Shown here: in pieces, positions 1-12,335 of the stretch
Layout: the number at the start of each line of letters is the position of its first letter
Position numbering within the stretch: the stretch's first letter is position 1
From: Ancylostoma caninum
Lineage: Eukaryota; Nematoda; Chromadorea; Rhabditida; Ancylostomatidae
Assembly: GCA_037903475.1 (NCBI GenBank)
Contig: JBAJFG010000019.1
Location: forward strand, 620,001-684,000
DNA: 64,000 bases
Reading direction: 5' to 3'
Position numbers and translations under genes: made by a program
The notes under the pieces: generated by a model
Told to the model about the DNA's origin: nothing
The model's input: only the letters and a program-made list of their open reading frames with translations
Databases searched by the model: none

Positions 1-29
1 ATGTTGACTTGGTTACTCTCAATCTGTAG

Positions 30-3000
30 ATGAACCGACACCGACTGCTGACTCGCGGGCCTAAAGCCTCGAAGCCGCGAGCGACAACCACAACGGCTGC
101 TCCTGAAGAGACCGAGTATGTAGAGGTTGAGGCGGAGGAAGTTGAAACAACCACAAGGAGGAGGGTGAGGATGTGTTAAGGCGGACCTCATTTCGACTGC
201 ATGGCTTTCTTCTTCTGTTTATTTCTCGAGATAATTGACCAAAGATCCTCAGTGAAAGCAGCATCAGTAGCTGTTTCAACAGCGAACCTCTTTTCAGCCT
301 GCTGAGAAAAAGAAGACCACCCGAGTCAGGCCAACAACGACTCCTGCACCAGCCAAGGTTACCGCCTCAAAGAGCAACATTTGGGACAGGCATGTTGCTG
401 CTCTTTTTACGCTTCTTCTGCAAGCCCTTTTCATTCAATAGAAAGTACATGCGAATGTACCATGATTAATCCTTTTTCAGGTTTACAGTTAGTCCCAACT
501 CGAAGGTGTCGTCAAAAAATATTCCTTTCTGGAAACGCCTTCTCTCTACCACAACAAGCCCCCCGAAAAGTGCTGAAGAAGTCACTGAAGAGTCCGCAGA
601 AACTGAGGTAAAAAAGGAAAGTCCATTATCACCATCTACATAATAGTCCATGATAGCTCGCGAGTTTTTCACCAGCGTTCAGCGCCATATGGTGGCATTT
701 TTGCTAAAGCTGCCAATATACTCCGAGTAGAGCATCGATGGTTCTGGCACAATGTCTGAAGCTTTGCAAAAATTCGGCGTCAATCCCCCCCCCCTCCTCC
801 CCCCGGAAGTTAACAGTTTCGACTCTCGTGAATGGTATACGGTCTAATGGTGATGGTGTCATTTTATTACTTTTTCAATGATCTTCAAGATGAGCTGACA
901 TGTGCTAGGCAGCAGTGTAGAGCCACACGATATTATTAGGTTGTTGGGGAATGATTGAGAGACTTCATCAAAGATTATTTCTTACATACCTCTCACGTGG
1001 CCTATCTCGATCTTATCACACAACCGGTCTACTTCTTAGCCTCGAAACCGAAGAGTGTGGAAATCTCTCATACCTTCCTCTTCTCCTTTACTATTCGAAC
1101 TCGTCTTATCAATAGGATGATATTCTAGCTTCTTAGAAACAGAATCTTACTGAGGTAATGGGGTACTAGCAATAGAGATCCTTAGCAGTTCTACTCTATG
1201 TGATACTCTGTCCTCTGAGTATCTGCGCTATAGGTATGTAAGGACATGGTGTTGCACCATTTGTTAGCTAAGTGCGGAAATGGACCAGCAACCAATGCGA
1301 GCAATTTTTTGAACGAGCTCCTCCTGTAGAGCACCAGTGGGAGCAGCAGGGACGAGAACGTCGTCATGGCATTAGCCCCGGTGCTCGTCAGCCAAGCCGT
1401 AATTTCCAACGATCCTCTCTGGGCGATACGTCTCCCCAAAGCCATTCCGCTGATCGGCGATCTCGTGAGCTGATGAGCAGGGTGTGGTCCACCTGAGTTA
1501 CTGGTAAGCAACGTAATGGGAAATAGCAATATCTACAATAGTCAGTTTAAGACGACAGCCGTCACTATCGGAGAAAAGAAACACCAACTTGTCGAGGTGC
1601 ACATTTTGTTCGAAAAGATGCACCTTCAAAAGACCTTGTTGAGTCGTCGACAGTAGAAAGAGCATGGACCACGATGCCATACACGCCACCCTTTTCCGGC
1701 CTCACGCTTTCCATCTGGCACGTTTTCTGGTTGCTTGAGCACTCCTTAGCCGAGCAGCACTTCGCCAACTGTGAGGATTTTTGATCATTGACAACTATCG
1801 AGGACAGATCCCGCAGTGCTGGAACTGTCCCCGATGGAGCATGTCCTGAAGTTTCCTAACAGATGAGGAAAAGTTTGAAGATGAAAAAAAAAATTCAAAG
1901 TATCTCAATCATTTTCCGACAACCAAATACATAAACTTCCAAGACTGTGCTTATGCGTAGAGAAAGTTCGTGACCATCTCAACCATTTCATCACTTCCTT
2001 TAGTTTCATTCATACCTAGCCTACCAAAAGTACTGAGTATACTTGCAGTGAGTGAATCCTCTCGTTGCAACTGGCATTGCACAAGCAATGCACATTATTG
2101 CCAAGATTTTTCGCCACGGAAATAACGAAGTGTGTCAAATGTATACCTATACAATAAAAAATCGCAATTTTGCGTCTTCATCAAGGATACTCACAAGGGA
2201 TGTGCACGAAGAGCAGCGGCCAATCCAAGACGAGACCTACACGGGCATAGGTCTTGTCCAACATAAGGCATATATTTCAAATCTGCTGGGATCAAGGCCT
2301 TCCATTAGCCTCCGTTTTGCGTTTTTTCTGAGCTTCTGTGGACCACTTAGCAAATTTCAAGCATAGCGTGCAACATCATTTTGGACAGGTTCTCTAGCCA
2401 TATAGCTGCCGTCTTGGATTAGCAGCTTAGGTTTGTGCATTGCCTCTGTCAGATGTACCGTTAACAAAACCATAGTGAATCAAGTTATACATACATGGAT
2501 TGAAATTATCAATATTAAATTAGAAAGCGGAGTCTTACTTCCAGACACTTCAGTCGAACCCTAAGCACTCGCTGGCTTGACTAGACCCATACCCATCATT
2601 TACTTTTAAGAGAAATCTTACTTCCTCATATTTGTGGTTGTCCAGTAAAAAGGATTTTCGCAACAAACAAATCGAAAATTCAGACTACGCCTGAACCGTC
2701 CATTGAAGACGGCGAAGAAACAGTGGACGTTACGGAAACTGGATCTTCAGAAACAACTACCCCAATAGAAGACAACATTTCAACGTAAGTCCAATAGTTC
2801 TCGCTGATTTGACGTAAATCAGGTGAACTCCCTTTACGTTGTGTACAAATATTGTCACAAAAATTCGACAAATTGCAGAAACCGACCTGTCCAAAAGACC
2901 GATAGGAGCACTGGCGTGACGCAAAAGGTGCCAGAGACAACTTCTCGGGAGAAGCACACTTTCAAACCCTTACCAATGACAGTTCCACCACCACAAGGGC

Positions 3001-3160
3001 CTGAGATGTTCCAGAAAGCCGGAGAGAGGAGTGGGTTGTCGTGTTTTGAGACATCTATAATTATCGATCAACAAGAGATAAAGGCAATTAATTTAAAACA
3101 GGCTTTGTTTCTGAGGAAATTCCTTCTAGGTCCCGCATTCTGGAACCGTTTCCAACCTAA
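30..3160 (+). CDS. Thr/Pro/Glu-rich low-complexity protein (3' part of gene)
   Basis: Family not recognised. Proposed exons are 30-164, 298-357, about 481-607, 2684-2784, 2879-3030 and 3102-3160, each with GT..AG borders. Together they encode a protein dominated by Thr, Glu, Pro, Ser and Lys with no domain I can name; stretches such as TTTAAPEETEYVEVEAEEVE and TTTPIEDN are typical. Such composition is common in mucin-like secreted or cuticle-associated nematode proteins, but no signal peptide is visible because the 5' end lies left of the window. The ATG at 30 directly follows an acceptor and may be internal. Phases agree for exon 1/2 and from exon 3 onward. The exon 2 to exon 3 junction does not keep the acidic Ser/Thr frame, so an exon is missed or the gene is damaged. 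The last exon is a guess; without that splice, the frame reads on to a stop at 3205-3207. Confidence 0.4.
935..1928. mobile_element. Mariner-like non-autonomous element, copy A
   Basis: The left end begins ATTAGGTTGTTGGGGAATGA and the right end is close to its reverse complement (TCATTTTCCGACAACCAAAT), giving terminal inverted repeats of about 26 bp. The TTAGGTTG start is typical of mariner families, which insert at TA. The body has no long transposase frame, so this is a decayed or non-autonomous copy. A second copy lies at 7346-8380 in the same orientation and shares the ends and internal blocks, for example the segment ending in CCCGCAGTGCTGGAACTGTC. It sits in an intron of the Thr-rich gene. 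Confidence 0.6.
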
Positions 3161-5240
3161 TCGGTGGTTTGAGTCCATACACTACGTCACCAACACCGGC
3201 AAGTAGTCACGGGTGGCTGTGCGCACAGAGGCGTCCGCTTACGGAGCGTGTTCCTACGGAATACCTGATGTATTATTTAGTTTTCCTTGCATATATTTTC
3301 CCTTGAAGTATTGCAGCTCGCAGTTACGCTTTCCATGAAAAATTGTCCTGCTCATTGGTGTAACTGCGATGTAGTCACGTTGTAGTCTGGACCCGTAGAC
3401 CGCCAACAATTAGAGATGCTCATTGATTGTATGCCATATTGGTCTTTGTCTTTCAACTTGGTGACATTGTTCAAATTTTTGTATCTTATGAATTTTTATC
3501 ATTTTCCTTGTCGAAGAGAAGCATTCCAGGCTTAGAATTCATCTTACTAACGATCCAGCGCCAATATCTTGGTGAGGGGTAAACCGAAAAGTCCGGCTAT
3601 GAGGGATTTTTTGTACGACGGTTACATTCAGTTACCATAAAATATGTGGATAATCCTGGTAGCCCTGCAATAGGCCTTACTCATTCTTACCCATGGCAGC
3701 ACAACAGCCGGTCTAGAATGGACTTCAAGATAGAGGAAGTCACACTTATGGCGAATAGTTAACGGTCAACGCAGTATCGCTTTCGGGGCTTTAATTCATA
3801 GATGCATAATCAAGCGAAACCAGGCTAGCAAACCAACTACTGTGTCCTGCATTTCGTCCGTAGTCTAAAAGATATCCAATTGCGCTAACGAATCGCGCCG
3901 AGCACCGTTGTTTTGCCTGGTTATGGTTTCATGAATCCCAGACCAGGATGTCGGGCGGCCGCTCCACCTTTTCGTCGTCTCACTTCCGTAGCTCCTTTAG
4001 AACTTCTTCTGCCGAAGAGTGGTGGCGACCGTTCGATTTCTCTCTATGAGGTCTTTCTAAATAAATACCTACAAAATGTAGAGGTAAGACCTGTGGCTCA
4101 CTTCAAAGGGAAGCTGTCGTTGCGATCACTCAGCCTCTAAAATTTTCGTACAATTGCTCCTATAACTGTGCGCTACCCCACGCAATGTGTATGTTAGTTG
4201 CAGGTTGTAGAACTTATGACATTCTGTTCCATCACTTTCATCCATTTGCTTCACGGTGACGATGTCGCTTTGAAGCATGAGATGGGCCTGAAACTTTGCT
4301 TATCAGTTTTTTTTTTTCGTATTATTGATTTATCAAGTGGAGCCATATTGCTAAAACAGCAAGATGAGCGTGAAAAGGTGTGCCAAACTGGAGCTCAAGC
4401 TGAGATTCGGTTCCATATGTTATACTAAATCAAGAAACTTCGACGTCTATGTAGACCCAAGATTGAGAAGCAATTACATAGGACTACTGGTTCCGACGAC
4501 TTTTGCTATTCTAGCAAACACGAGGGCGATGAATGCTAGTTCAGTTCAGATATCCATGTAACAAAGGAGGTGGCTAAGCTTGCATCGAAAACTCGTCAAA
4601 TGTCAGAGATGGGGTGGGGGAAGTTTGGCAATTCAGCAGTCGCCGGGAAGGGCTCACTACATGGTTCATTGACCAAAACGACGGGTACTCTTGCTTCGCC
4701 GTCCTTTACCGAAGAAATACAACATCGCGGAAAGCCCACAGGGCAAGCACATGTCAGATTGTGTTGTCCTTTCCGTGGCGTATTCCATCTGAACCGCCTA
4801 TATCACCTTCCCATGCAGTTTTACTTCCTTTTCTTTTCCCATCTGGTTTTTTTTTTCCTTTTTTTCAAAATGCACTCTGCACATTACGTTTTGGCGAGTG
4901 TTTCTTACTGATCTCGTTCGTGAAATGCCAGCTATTGCAGGAAAGTAGTTTTATCGTGGAAAATATACAGATGATGGCAGTTGTAGCATGTTCAAAAAAC
5001 AAATCCAGTAAAATATAGAAAGCGAGAAGTTTCCAGCGCCCTAGAGGATTTCACATTCATAGCACAGATGGTCGAAGAGGTAGGAAAAGAGGTTAAATGA
5101 GGATCATGAGAAGGATCTGGCAACTTGAGCGACAAAAACAGATGGATATTGAAAAGCAATCACTGAGAAACAACTTTACCGCGAAAAGCACTAGTGTATA
5201 GAACCATGTGAGATAAAACCTTACGAAGATTAGTTGTTCT
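3161..5240. other. Gene-free interval with a few repeat fragments
   Basis: I see no supported gene. A segment around 3820-3880 (GCGAAACCAG and the CAAACCAACTACTGTGTCC block) resembles one at 25540-25590, so it is probably a dispersed repeat fragment. Two overlapping plus-strand open frames at 4570-5018 have no recognisable motif and no splice support. Confidence 0.3.
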
Positions 5241-5411
5241 TCAGTGACAATCGTGGTGATGATGATGGTGATGATGGTGATGATGCCCTCCTGGTCGGCA
5301 CAAAATCACCCAGAATGCGTGAATGACACCCGGAATCCAGATGAGAATCGTGAGCAGGATATTGATCCAGAACTGGTTCGTGCATCCTTGATCCAGAAGC
5401 ACAGCTACCGG
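5241..5411 (-). CDS. Pmp3/UPF0057 family membrane proteolipid, C-terminal exon
   Basis: The minus strand after a GGTTTCAG acceptor encodes a 56-residue terminal exon. It begins with a short Pro-Val-Ala-Val-Leu-Leu run, then a Cys-containing loop (DQGCTNQFWIN), then the hydrophobic helix ILLTILIWIPGVIHAFWVIL, a Cys, and a tail of eleven His residues ending DCH-stop. The Gly-Cys loop, N-I-L-L-T, I-P-G-x-I-H-A and V-I-L-C are hallmarks of the Pmp3/RCI2/UPF0057 family of ~50-70-residue membrane proteins with two transmembrane helices that affect plasma-membrane potential. The exon supplies the end of helix 1 and all of helix 2. The N-terminal exon, which should end in a Leu-Pro-Pro-type motif, was not found upstream (5.4-7.3 kb). 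The His tail is encoded by an ATG/CAT-type trinucleotide repeat (5250-5283). Confidence 0.7.
   Translation of the reverse strand, partial: PVAVLLDQGCTNQFWINILLTILIWIPGVIHAFWVILCRPGGHHHHHHHHHHHDCH
5250..5283. repeat. Trinucleotide microsatellite (GAT/ATG)n
   Basis: A GATGATGATGGTGATGAT-type trinucleotide run lies inside the Pmp3 terminal exon and encodes His codons on the minus strand. Confidence 0.8.
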
Positions 5412-7345
5412 CTGAAACCTATGCATAGAACGCTTCGGGTAAGAGTGACTACAGCAGTAGATAGACTAGCACTGAGGGAATTTCGAAGGTCACGTAACCT
5501 GTACGAAAATTCCCCGCTCGTATGCCAAATAACACATTAACTACAGCCCAGACGAATACGAAGATTATCATTTGTAGGTACTAGGATCGCAGTAGCTGCG
5601 TGCTGATGCTGGTAGAGAACGAACCTAGATATGAAATCAAGCATATAGGGCATTAGAGAAAAAGTATGTATTTAAGATGGGGCGCTCAGATCGAATGTCT
5701 GTGGGATGGGAGTAACAGTCGTCAGCACTCACTTACACACATTGCAATAGAGGGCTACAATTTTGCAATTTTTTACAAGGTCTGATAGCACCACGGGTTC
5801 TTTTCATTGAACAGACTTTTTTTAAAACTTTGTAGACTTCATAAATAAACATGGAATTTTCTAGAACCCCTTTTCTCAGCACCAAGTTCTGAATTTTGCA
5901 CTCTCGAGATCAATGACAACCTCTTCGTTAGGTGAGTATTACCAATGTATACATAGTGCTAGTCAACAGATTCGTGAGCAACGTGCTGGAAAGTCCCTAA
6001 GCGCACGTTCTCGCCATCCCCGGAGCAGAACTCGCGAAGAATCAATAATAATCAATGAATCAATAATAAAAAGTGCGACGTGGTTACCAGATTCGTGGGC
6101 AGCGTGCTGGATAACGGTAGCAGATGACCTTGATTGGGGCAAAACTGTTAAAAATCAACAAAATCGATCAACGATTCGACATCCAGGCTAATAAATTCCG
6201 GCAAGAAATGACCTAGCACATCCGGCTGGTCAGGATAGTGTCTTATGCTAGGAGGCTCCAATGCTTGCTCGATTAACATTGCTCCATTGCTCCGTTAACA
6301 AATGCTCTAGTGATGACTTCCCAACGTTAAATTTGGCGCTCATGCGCGTCTCCCAGATTTTTGAAAAAAGTGGTTGTTAAGCTTTACCTACGTACAATTG
6401 TAAAGATAGATAGCAACTCACAGGACAAAATACGGCAAGAATACATAGCAGGATTGTGCAACACATTGTAGAACTGAAAATAAGTCTTTTTTACATTGTG
6501 TAGTTCCCAATAATAACGAAGAATCTCGTCAGCATTCGTGTCTATGTACATTTGTACATATCTATATCTAGATAAGTGCAAATAAAATATCAGAGATCCT
6601 ATTTGTCATTCCGGATAATATGACTTACACCATCATGCGTGCACATAAAACGGCACATGATTGTCTGTGCAATAGCGCGTTTTACTCGACTAGTTTTTTT
6701 TTTTTCTTTTGAATAGTCTGTTTTCGATCGAATAATCCTTCCGATTTTTTGATAATACGGGTTTCAAGTGTATATGAAGCAATTATTTAAATTCACCCGA
6801 TCTGCAAGACAATACAGAGAAATTGTTGCTGTGCACATGATGTCGTGTTGTATGTCGAAATGTAAAAAAGGGAGCTTTTCTCTGAGGAAAATTCAACGTT
6901 GTTATGCAGGAATGAACGCGAATATTACGAAGGATATTATAGTCTCACTTAGTGGTTGATCGTAACGGGACCTTACTGTGAAGTTGTGCTTTGGTTAATG
7001 TACTCAGTAGCTAACAAGTATTATCAGCAGCTTTCCATCATGTCATGGATAGAGGATCCTCTTCGAAAGATGTATGCCAATTTTGGAGTTTCCGGGATGA
7101 TTCCTCACTGGAGCACTCACAAATGGATTATTACCTTTTAAAAAATATTGCAACGCAAGATACACATGCGTTACAAACTATGTGTGTTTTTTTGAGTTTT
7201 TCACTTATGAAGACAGCCTTGGGGAGGTGCTGCATTTCTCAGAATTTTTTTTCGAAGAATCCTTCGATATAAGAGAACTGACATAATTTTCACATTGCTG
7301 AGAAGTTTTCTCAATTGTTAATTGTCTTCGCATTCGAAATTATAT
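5412..7345. other. Interval without a supported gene
   Basis: AT-rich sequence. It should contain the missing 5' exon of the Pmp3-family gene, but no frame with the expected hydrophobic first helix and phase-0 donor was found. Short open frames here lack motifs. Confidence 0.3.
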
Positions 7346-8380
7346 ATTAGGTTGTCGGAAAATGATTGAGACATCTCACCAAAAATTCTTTCTTGTATTC
7401 CTCGCATGTGACCTGTGGGTATGGTATGTGAATACGTGATACCGTGCCCTCTGTGCCATGGCTTTGTAAGGGCGTAGCGCTGCGCCATTTGTTATCTAGG
7501 AGCGAAAATGGACAAGCAACCAATTCCAGCAATTTTCTTGAACGAGCTCCTGTGGAGCGCCAATGCGAGCAAGCGGGACAGCAACATCATCGTGATATTT
7601 GTCAGCCATGCTATCGTGAGCCGTCGTTTGTAACCCTTGGTTTCGAGCGATATGTCCCCTTGAATCCATTTTCCTGTTTTGCGATCTCCTGAGCTTAACA
7701 CAACTAAACCCTAAACACTAAACACTAAACAATTCATTTTTTGCTTGTCTATTTTTTGATTATTAAGTACAGGGTATGTTTTGCCAGAGTTGCCGGTAAG
7801 CAACGTGACGGGCAACATCAACATTTACCACAATAGTCAAATCAGAGCGACGCCGTGTTCTTGGGGAACAGAGACATCAGCGTGTCGAGATGCACGTTTC
7901 GCTGTACAAAATGCACCCTCAAATTGTTTTGTTAACTCATCGGCACTCGAAGGAGCAGGCACGGGCCATGATGCCAAAAGCTACATTTATAGTACGTCGA
8001 AGTCCAATCCAGTCGGATAACAAAAGATACGTATTGGTCTTCGTTATCCGACGATCGATACGTATCATTCGTTCACCGACCGTATCGGACTCCGACGTAC
8101 TATAAATGTAGCTTCACACGTGCCCAATATCGTGTTCTCTAAAACCTGGTCCCTGAAGTTCTCCCTGGCCGGGCAGCACTTCGCTAAGTTTGACGATTTT
8201 CGGTCATTGACTGATGACTTCTTCGACCTGTATTAACATGATTACAGACCCCACAGTGCTGGAACTGTCCCCGAGAGGTCTAATGATCAATGCAGCATGT
8301 CCTGAAGTTCTTTAATAGAAGAAAAATATTGAAGAGTGAAAAAAAATCCAAAGTGTTCAATCATTTCCCGACAAACTAAT
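7346..8380. mobile_element. Mariner-like non-autonomous element, copy B
   Basis: Second copy of the element at 935-1928, with ends ATTAGGTTGTCGGAAAATGA and TCATTTCCCGACAAACTAAT. It has the same internal order of blocks (TTTGTTATCTAGGAGCGAAA, the GAGCTCCTGTGGAGCGCCA block, the CTGGAACTGTCCCCGA block). It carries a smaller inverted-repeat insertion at 7978-8114 absent from copy A, and a short AAACACTAAAC run near 7706-7730. No intact transposase frame is seen. Confidence 0.6.
7978..8114. mobile_element. 137-bp MITE inserted in mariner copy B
   Basis: AAGCTACATTTATAGTACGT at the left is matched by the inverted sequence ACGTACTATAAATGTAGCTT at the right; the arms extend inward as TCG(A)AGTCC / GGACTCCGA. 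A second internal inverted pair, CGGATAAC / GTTATCCG, is also present. Copy A of the mariner element has no insert at the equivalent point (GATGCCATACACGCC), which defines the ends. Confidence 0.7.
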
Positions 8381-10430
8381 AGACAAACGTACCCCGAAAA
8401 TCTGTTTTTTTTTTTGTGATATTGAGTTGAGGAAGAAATAGTTGGAGAAGAATGTAAATTGAATGCCAAATTGAATTGAATATCATTTCGCGACAAGCTG
8501 GGCCAGCTTCTAAGCATAGCGCCTTATCTTAATGGTGTGCATACTCCCTCTCTACCTTTACTTCAGAAGCCAATGGATCAGTAATATTTCCCTCAGCAAG
8601 AATAAGCCAGGATATGTGAAAATTTTCCAACTTGGTTCCTATCGCAAAAACTATATACTGGATTCATGTGGCTGAGGCCAACCAATCAGATTGGTATTAT
8701 GTATTAAAACAAAGAGTAGTAAATAAATCCAAAGTAGCATTGCGGCCAACTTTCGAAAAAACTTCATAGTGCAAACAATAGATGCACATTTCGTACGAAA
8801 TGAAGTCAGAGCTATGTTCAAATGGAGAAAAACTAGGCCGCGAAACTTTCAGAGAGTGTCATGGAAGTCTGCCGCCACGATAAGATAGCGCGCCTATTTA
8901 CTCAGGTGATTCAGCTGTTCAAACCTGAGCCCGACTGACTAAGATCCTTGGGAAGGCCAAAGAATCTCCTTTAATACCAGGTTTGGACTTGAAATGACTC
9001 ATTGAAGAGGAACTTCAGAGCGTATCCATGAAGTCAATGTGGAGGCTAGCTGGAGATGAACTCATTGAAGGAACAAACGACGTATTAGTAATGATTTCGA
9101 ACATGTCGGAAATACAAAAAGTTTCAAGACCTTATGCAAGGGAGAGAAAAACCCTTGTCCTCTTTCTTCTTTAGTCGTATATTCGGAATCGAATTATGCT
9201 TGGATATCTATTCCAATACGTTATGCTGATCTAAGTGTAGTACTCATGCCTATTGTTACAGAATTTTTTCCTTCACCCTTATAAGTATATTTTTGCTGCA
9301 TAGATAATGGTGCACAAATTGTTATCAGATGGAAGTGATTTATGCTACTGGATTGGGGAATAAGTACGTGATAAATGATGTTTTTTTTTGTAATTCGTTT
9401 TTTATGTATGTATTTTTATCAAAGTTCTATGTATTCCAATCGCGTTCCTCAGTTCTCGTTGCACCTCTCGTTTTCTGTCACATCGAATGTGACTCTTCAA
9501 TTCAGTAAAAACGAACGCCTCGGCCATAGAATATCGTCCAACTTCAGTCGTGGATCAAATATGGCACAAGGGCCGAGGGATGTCGATGGCGTCTATGGAG
9601 AGACCTCTACTGCTGAAGGGACAACACGGAAATGGTATGCATTTTTTAGACCGGGCGATTCTGGTCTTCGAGTTGCCCCTCCCTTTCTGGACGTCTGGGA
9701 CTTACGGACGATTATCACTTAGAGATGCTCTGTATGTAAGAATCACTACAGTTGCTATCTCTCAACAACGCATGGGTTTGACTAATGCAGTCGGTGTTAA
9801 ACGCTGAACTTTTCGACATAAGGTAGCCGTTCACATTGAGCCTACTCGATTTCTCCCCATAAATTTCACCAAAATGACAACCAAGAAACTCTTATGAGAC
9901 GAATTTCTATTACCGCTAACTTCGCTTTTGGAGGGATCATACACCACTTACATTTAATTCGGGACTTGCAAGGCGTGCTGCAAATTGAGTCGTCCCAAAA
10001 ACGCAATTTTCGTGGGTATAGAGCCGAGAAGCCGCTCTGTCCCTGGCAGAGTTGATAGGCTAGAAAAGGAGCTATGTACTAACTGATTGAGTTCGATTGA
10101 TATTGTTCGTTGAAAATAGTGGTATCTATGCCCATGAAAGACAGCATAAATTTAATCTCCAACCCAGTAGTTTACATTAGCTGATCAAACACTACTCCGA
10201 AAAAACTCACTTTACTCTAGTGGAATTCAGCAGTTTTATCCAAAATAAGCACGAGATACGGGTGTTGCTCAGCATGTTGTCAAAAACCATGATATGTGTT
10301 AATTTAGGGCGAGGATAAGCTAAAAGTTTGGGCAAATTAACCCTATTTCATATCGGCTAGAAGTGATCATGGCGCAGCTATTCAATGATTCTTCCTTCGA
10401 TCATGAGCCGCGACCTGCCTTAATTTCTAA

Positions 10431-10432
<2 letters not shown>
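8381..10432. other. Interval without a supported gene
   Basis: No gene, RNA or element end that I can support. Overlapping open frames at 9375-9807 (+) show no motif. Confidence 0.3.

Positions 10433-10433
<1 letters not shown>

Positions 10434-10469
<36 letters not shown>
10434..10469. repeat. (TA)n microsatellite
   Basis: An uninterrupted TA dinucleotide run of about 35 bp, followed by a TTTGTGTG-type tract. Confidence 0.9.
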
Positions 10470-10470
<1 letters not shown>

Positions 10471-10659
10471 TGAAAGTTTGTTTGTGTGTGTTTGTGTGTT
10501 CCGGATAGAAATCGCGAAGGATAAACCGATCGGGACCAAATTTTGCAGGTAGACCCTCCACGGGCTGGCGGAGGTTATAGGCTTCTTTGCATCTGGGATT
10601 ATCGATTGGTTTACCGATTATATCGATTCTATTGATTTTTCGCTGTTTTTGCCCAGGGA

Positions 10660-11030
10660 CTGGCGAGAACATGCCTACTAAGGTCCCTCAATACGGAACA
10701 CGAATATGACAAGCACTTTGCGCCGAATTATCGATTTATTGATTTCATCGATTTTTCTCTATTTTTGCCCATCGGTGTATCTCTATGCGCTGAACACGAA
10801 TATGGCAACCATCCTGGGCGAAATATCGATTTATCGATTTTATTGATTTTTCGCTATTCTTGCCCACGGGGCGGTAAAGATATGTATGTCGGTGTATCTC
10901 AATACGCTGAACACGAATATGGCAACCATTCTGGGCAAAATATCGATTTAGCGATTTTATTGATTTTTCACTATTCTTGCATACGGGTCAGTGAAAACGT
11001 GCCTTCTGGAATATCCGAAACGCTGGATAA
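10660..11030. repeat. Imperfect ~117-bp tandem repeat
   Basis: The block TGAACACGAATATGGCAACC recurs at about 10791 and 10908 (period 117), with a shorter, diverged unit near 10696. Each unit also carries ATATCGATTTATCGATTTTA and TCGCTATTCTTGCCCACGGG-type segments. At least three units are recognisable, and similar sequence precedes it from 10600. Confidence 0.75.
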
Positions 11031-12335
11031 GGCAAGCATTTTAGGAGGATTTATTTACCAGTTAAGCAACTTCACCCCATTTTCTGAGGGAAGGGGCAGG
11101 GGTGAAGAGCGGTCACTTAAGCCGATCACCAAACGATGAACAAGGGATTTTTTTTTGTCCAACAAAGATTTTTTGGTTCAACAAGTGTTGGCATCAGCTT
11201 TGAATGGCCCGTCTAGTTCGGTTATATACTATTTCTGCCGCATTTCAAGGTGCCAGAAGAGCGGAAACATTGGTCAGAGTGGAAACGGAACCATATGCAG
11301 TTCAAGCTCTCACAAGACATTTCGTTGCAGTTCAGCTGGCTGTTAGAAAAACTTAAGGATCAAAGAAAAAACTGCCAACAAAGCAGCAATTGCGAAGTCT
11401 CTCGACTGCTGAGGATTGCAAAGGTTGTCTGACAAATTTTCTTAGAGATCATGGAAGACTATTTGATGGCTTATTAATCCATGGGATTTGAGTGGTTAAA
11501 CTCTCGTGATTACAGTTCTTTTCAAAAAGATGGATGGACGGAATCCGTGACTAATCCGTGAAACGCGGTAGGACCCAGGACGCAGCACTTGGTGGTCATT
11601 GACCATCAGGACTTAGTAGCGTCCTGCAGATTCAGGGGGCTTGGCTTCAATGTCCAGGGCGTAGCCAACCGCTAACCGTCTACTGATGTTAGATACGTAC
11701 AAGTACAAGCAGATTTCAGAGAGGCACGTCTGGAGGATCATCAACTCGTGGCTGAAGATCACTGTCGTTCAACCATTTACTCCATCCCTACCCTGCACTC
11801 TAGCGTGCTCCAGGGATAATCAGGCGTTGCTTGACCTGTAGGAGACATATCATATTAAAATTTCGACTGTAGATGCGCACTATACCAACACGTATCTCCC
11901 CAAATTGGCACACTTCGTTTTTGAGAAACCGCCTTTGTTTTTGGAAAAAAAAACGTCAAAAATGGTCAAAACACTTGAGCATCAAGAGTGGGAGACTGCC
12001 TTGTAGCCTTGAACCTCTGCCTCTCAGCGCGGGGAACCGAATGCCTTATGAAAATCCCCCTCACTGCAAAGGACCTCAGGTTGGGCCCTCTCCGCACCAT
12101 TGTCGCGAAGTATGATGAAGGAAATACTACTTCAAGCAAACTAGGGCAACTAGGGCTTATTGGGGTTTGGACGCCCCATGCGGAACACGGATACAGGAAT
12201 ACAAGAAATATTGAGATGGTCTAATAGTTGATGAACACATTGTCTATCATGAAGGGCTCGAAGAGTTGCTACTGGTGAATAACTTTCGTACATTCTATGA
12301 ATGACAACTGATCGCTTACATTCAGACTCTTCAAC
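11031..12335. other. Interval without a supported gene
   Basis: Short plus-strand frames at 11155-11432 and 11873-12224 show no recognisable family. A segment at 11915-11975 (TTTTTGAGAAACCG then a GTCAAAAATGGTCAAAAC-type run) resembles the inverted repeat at 34524-34669, suggesting a repeat fragment. Confidence 0.3.

Noticed and set aside
7706..7730. Telomere-like CTAAACACTAAAC run
   Set aside because: Not the nematode TTAGGC repeat and only about three units inside a mariner copy.
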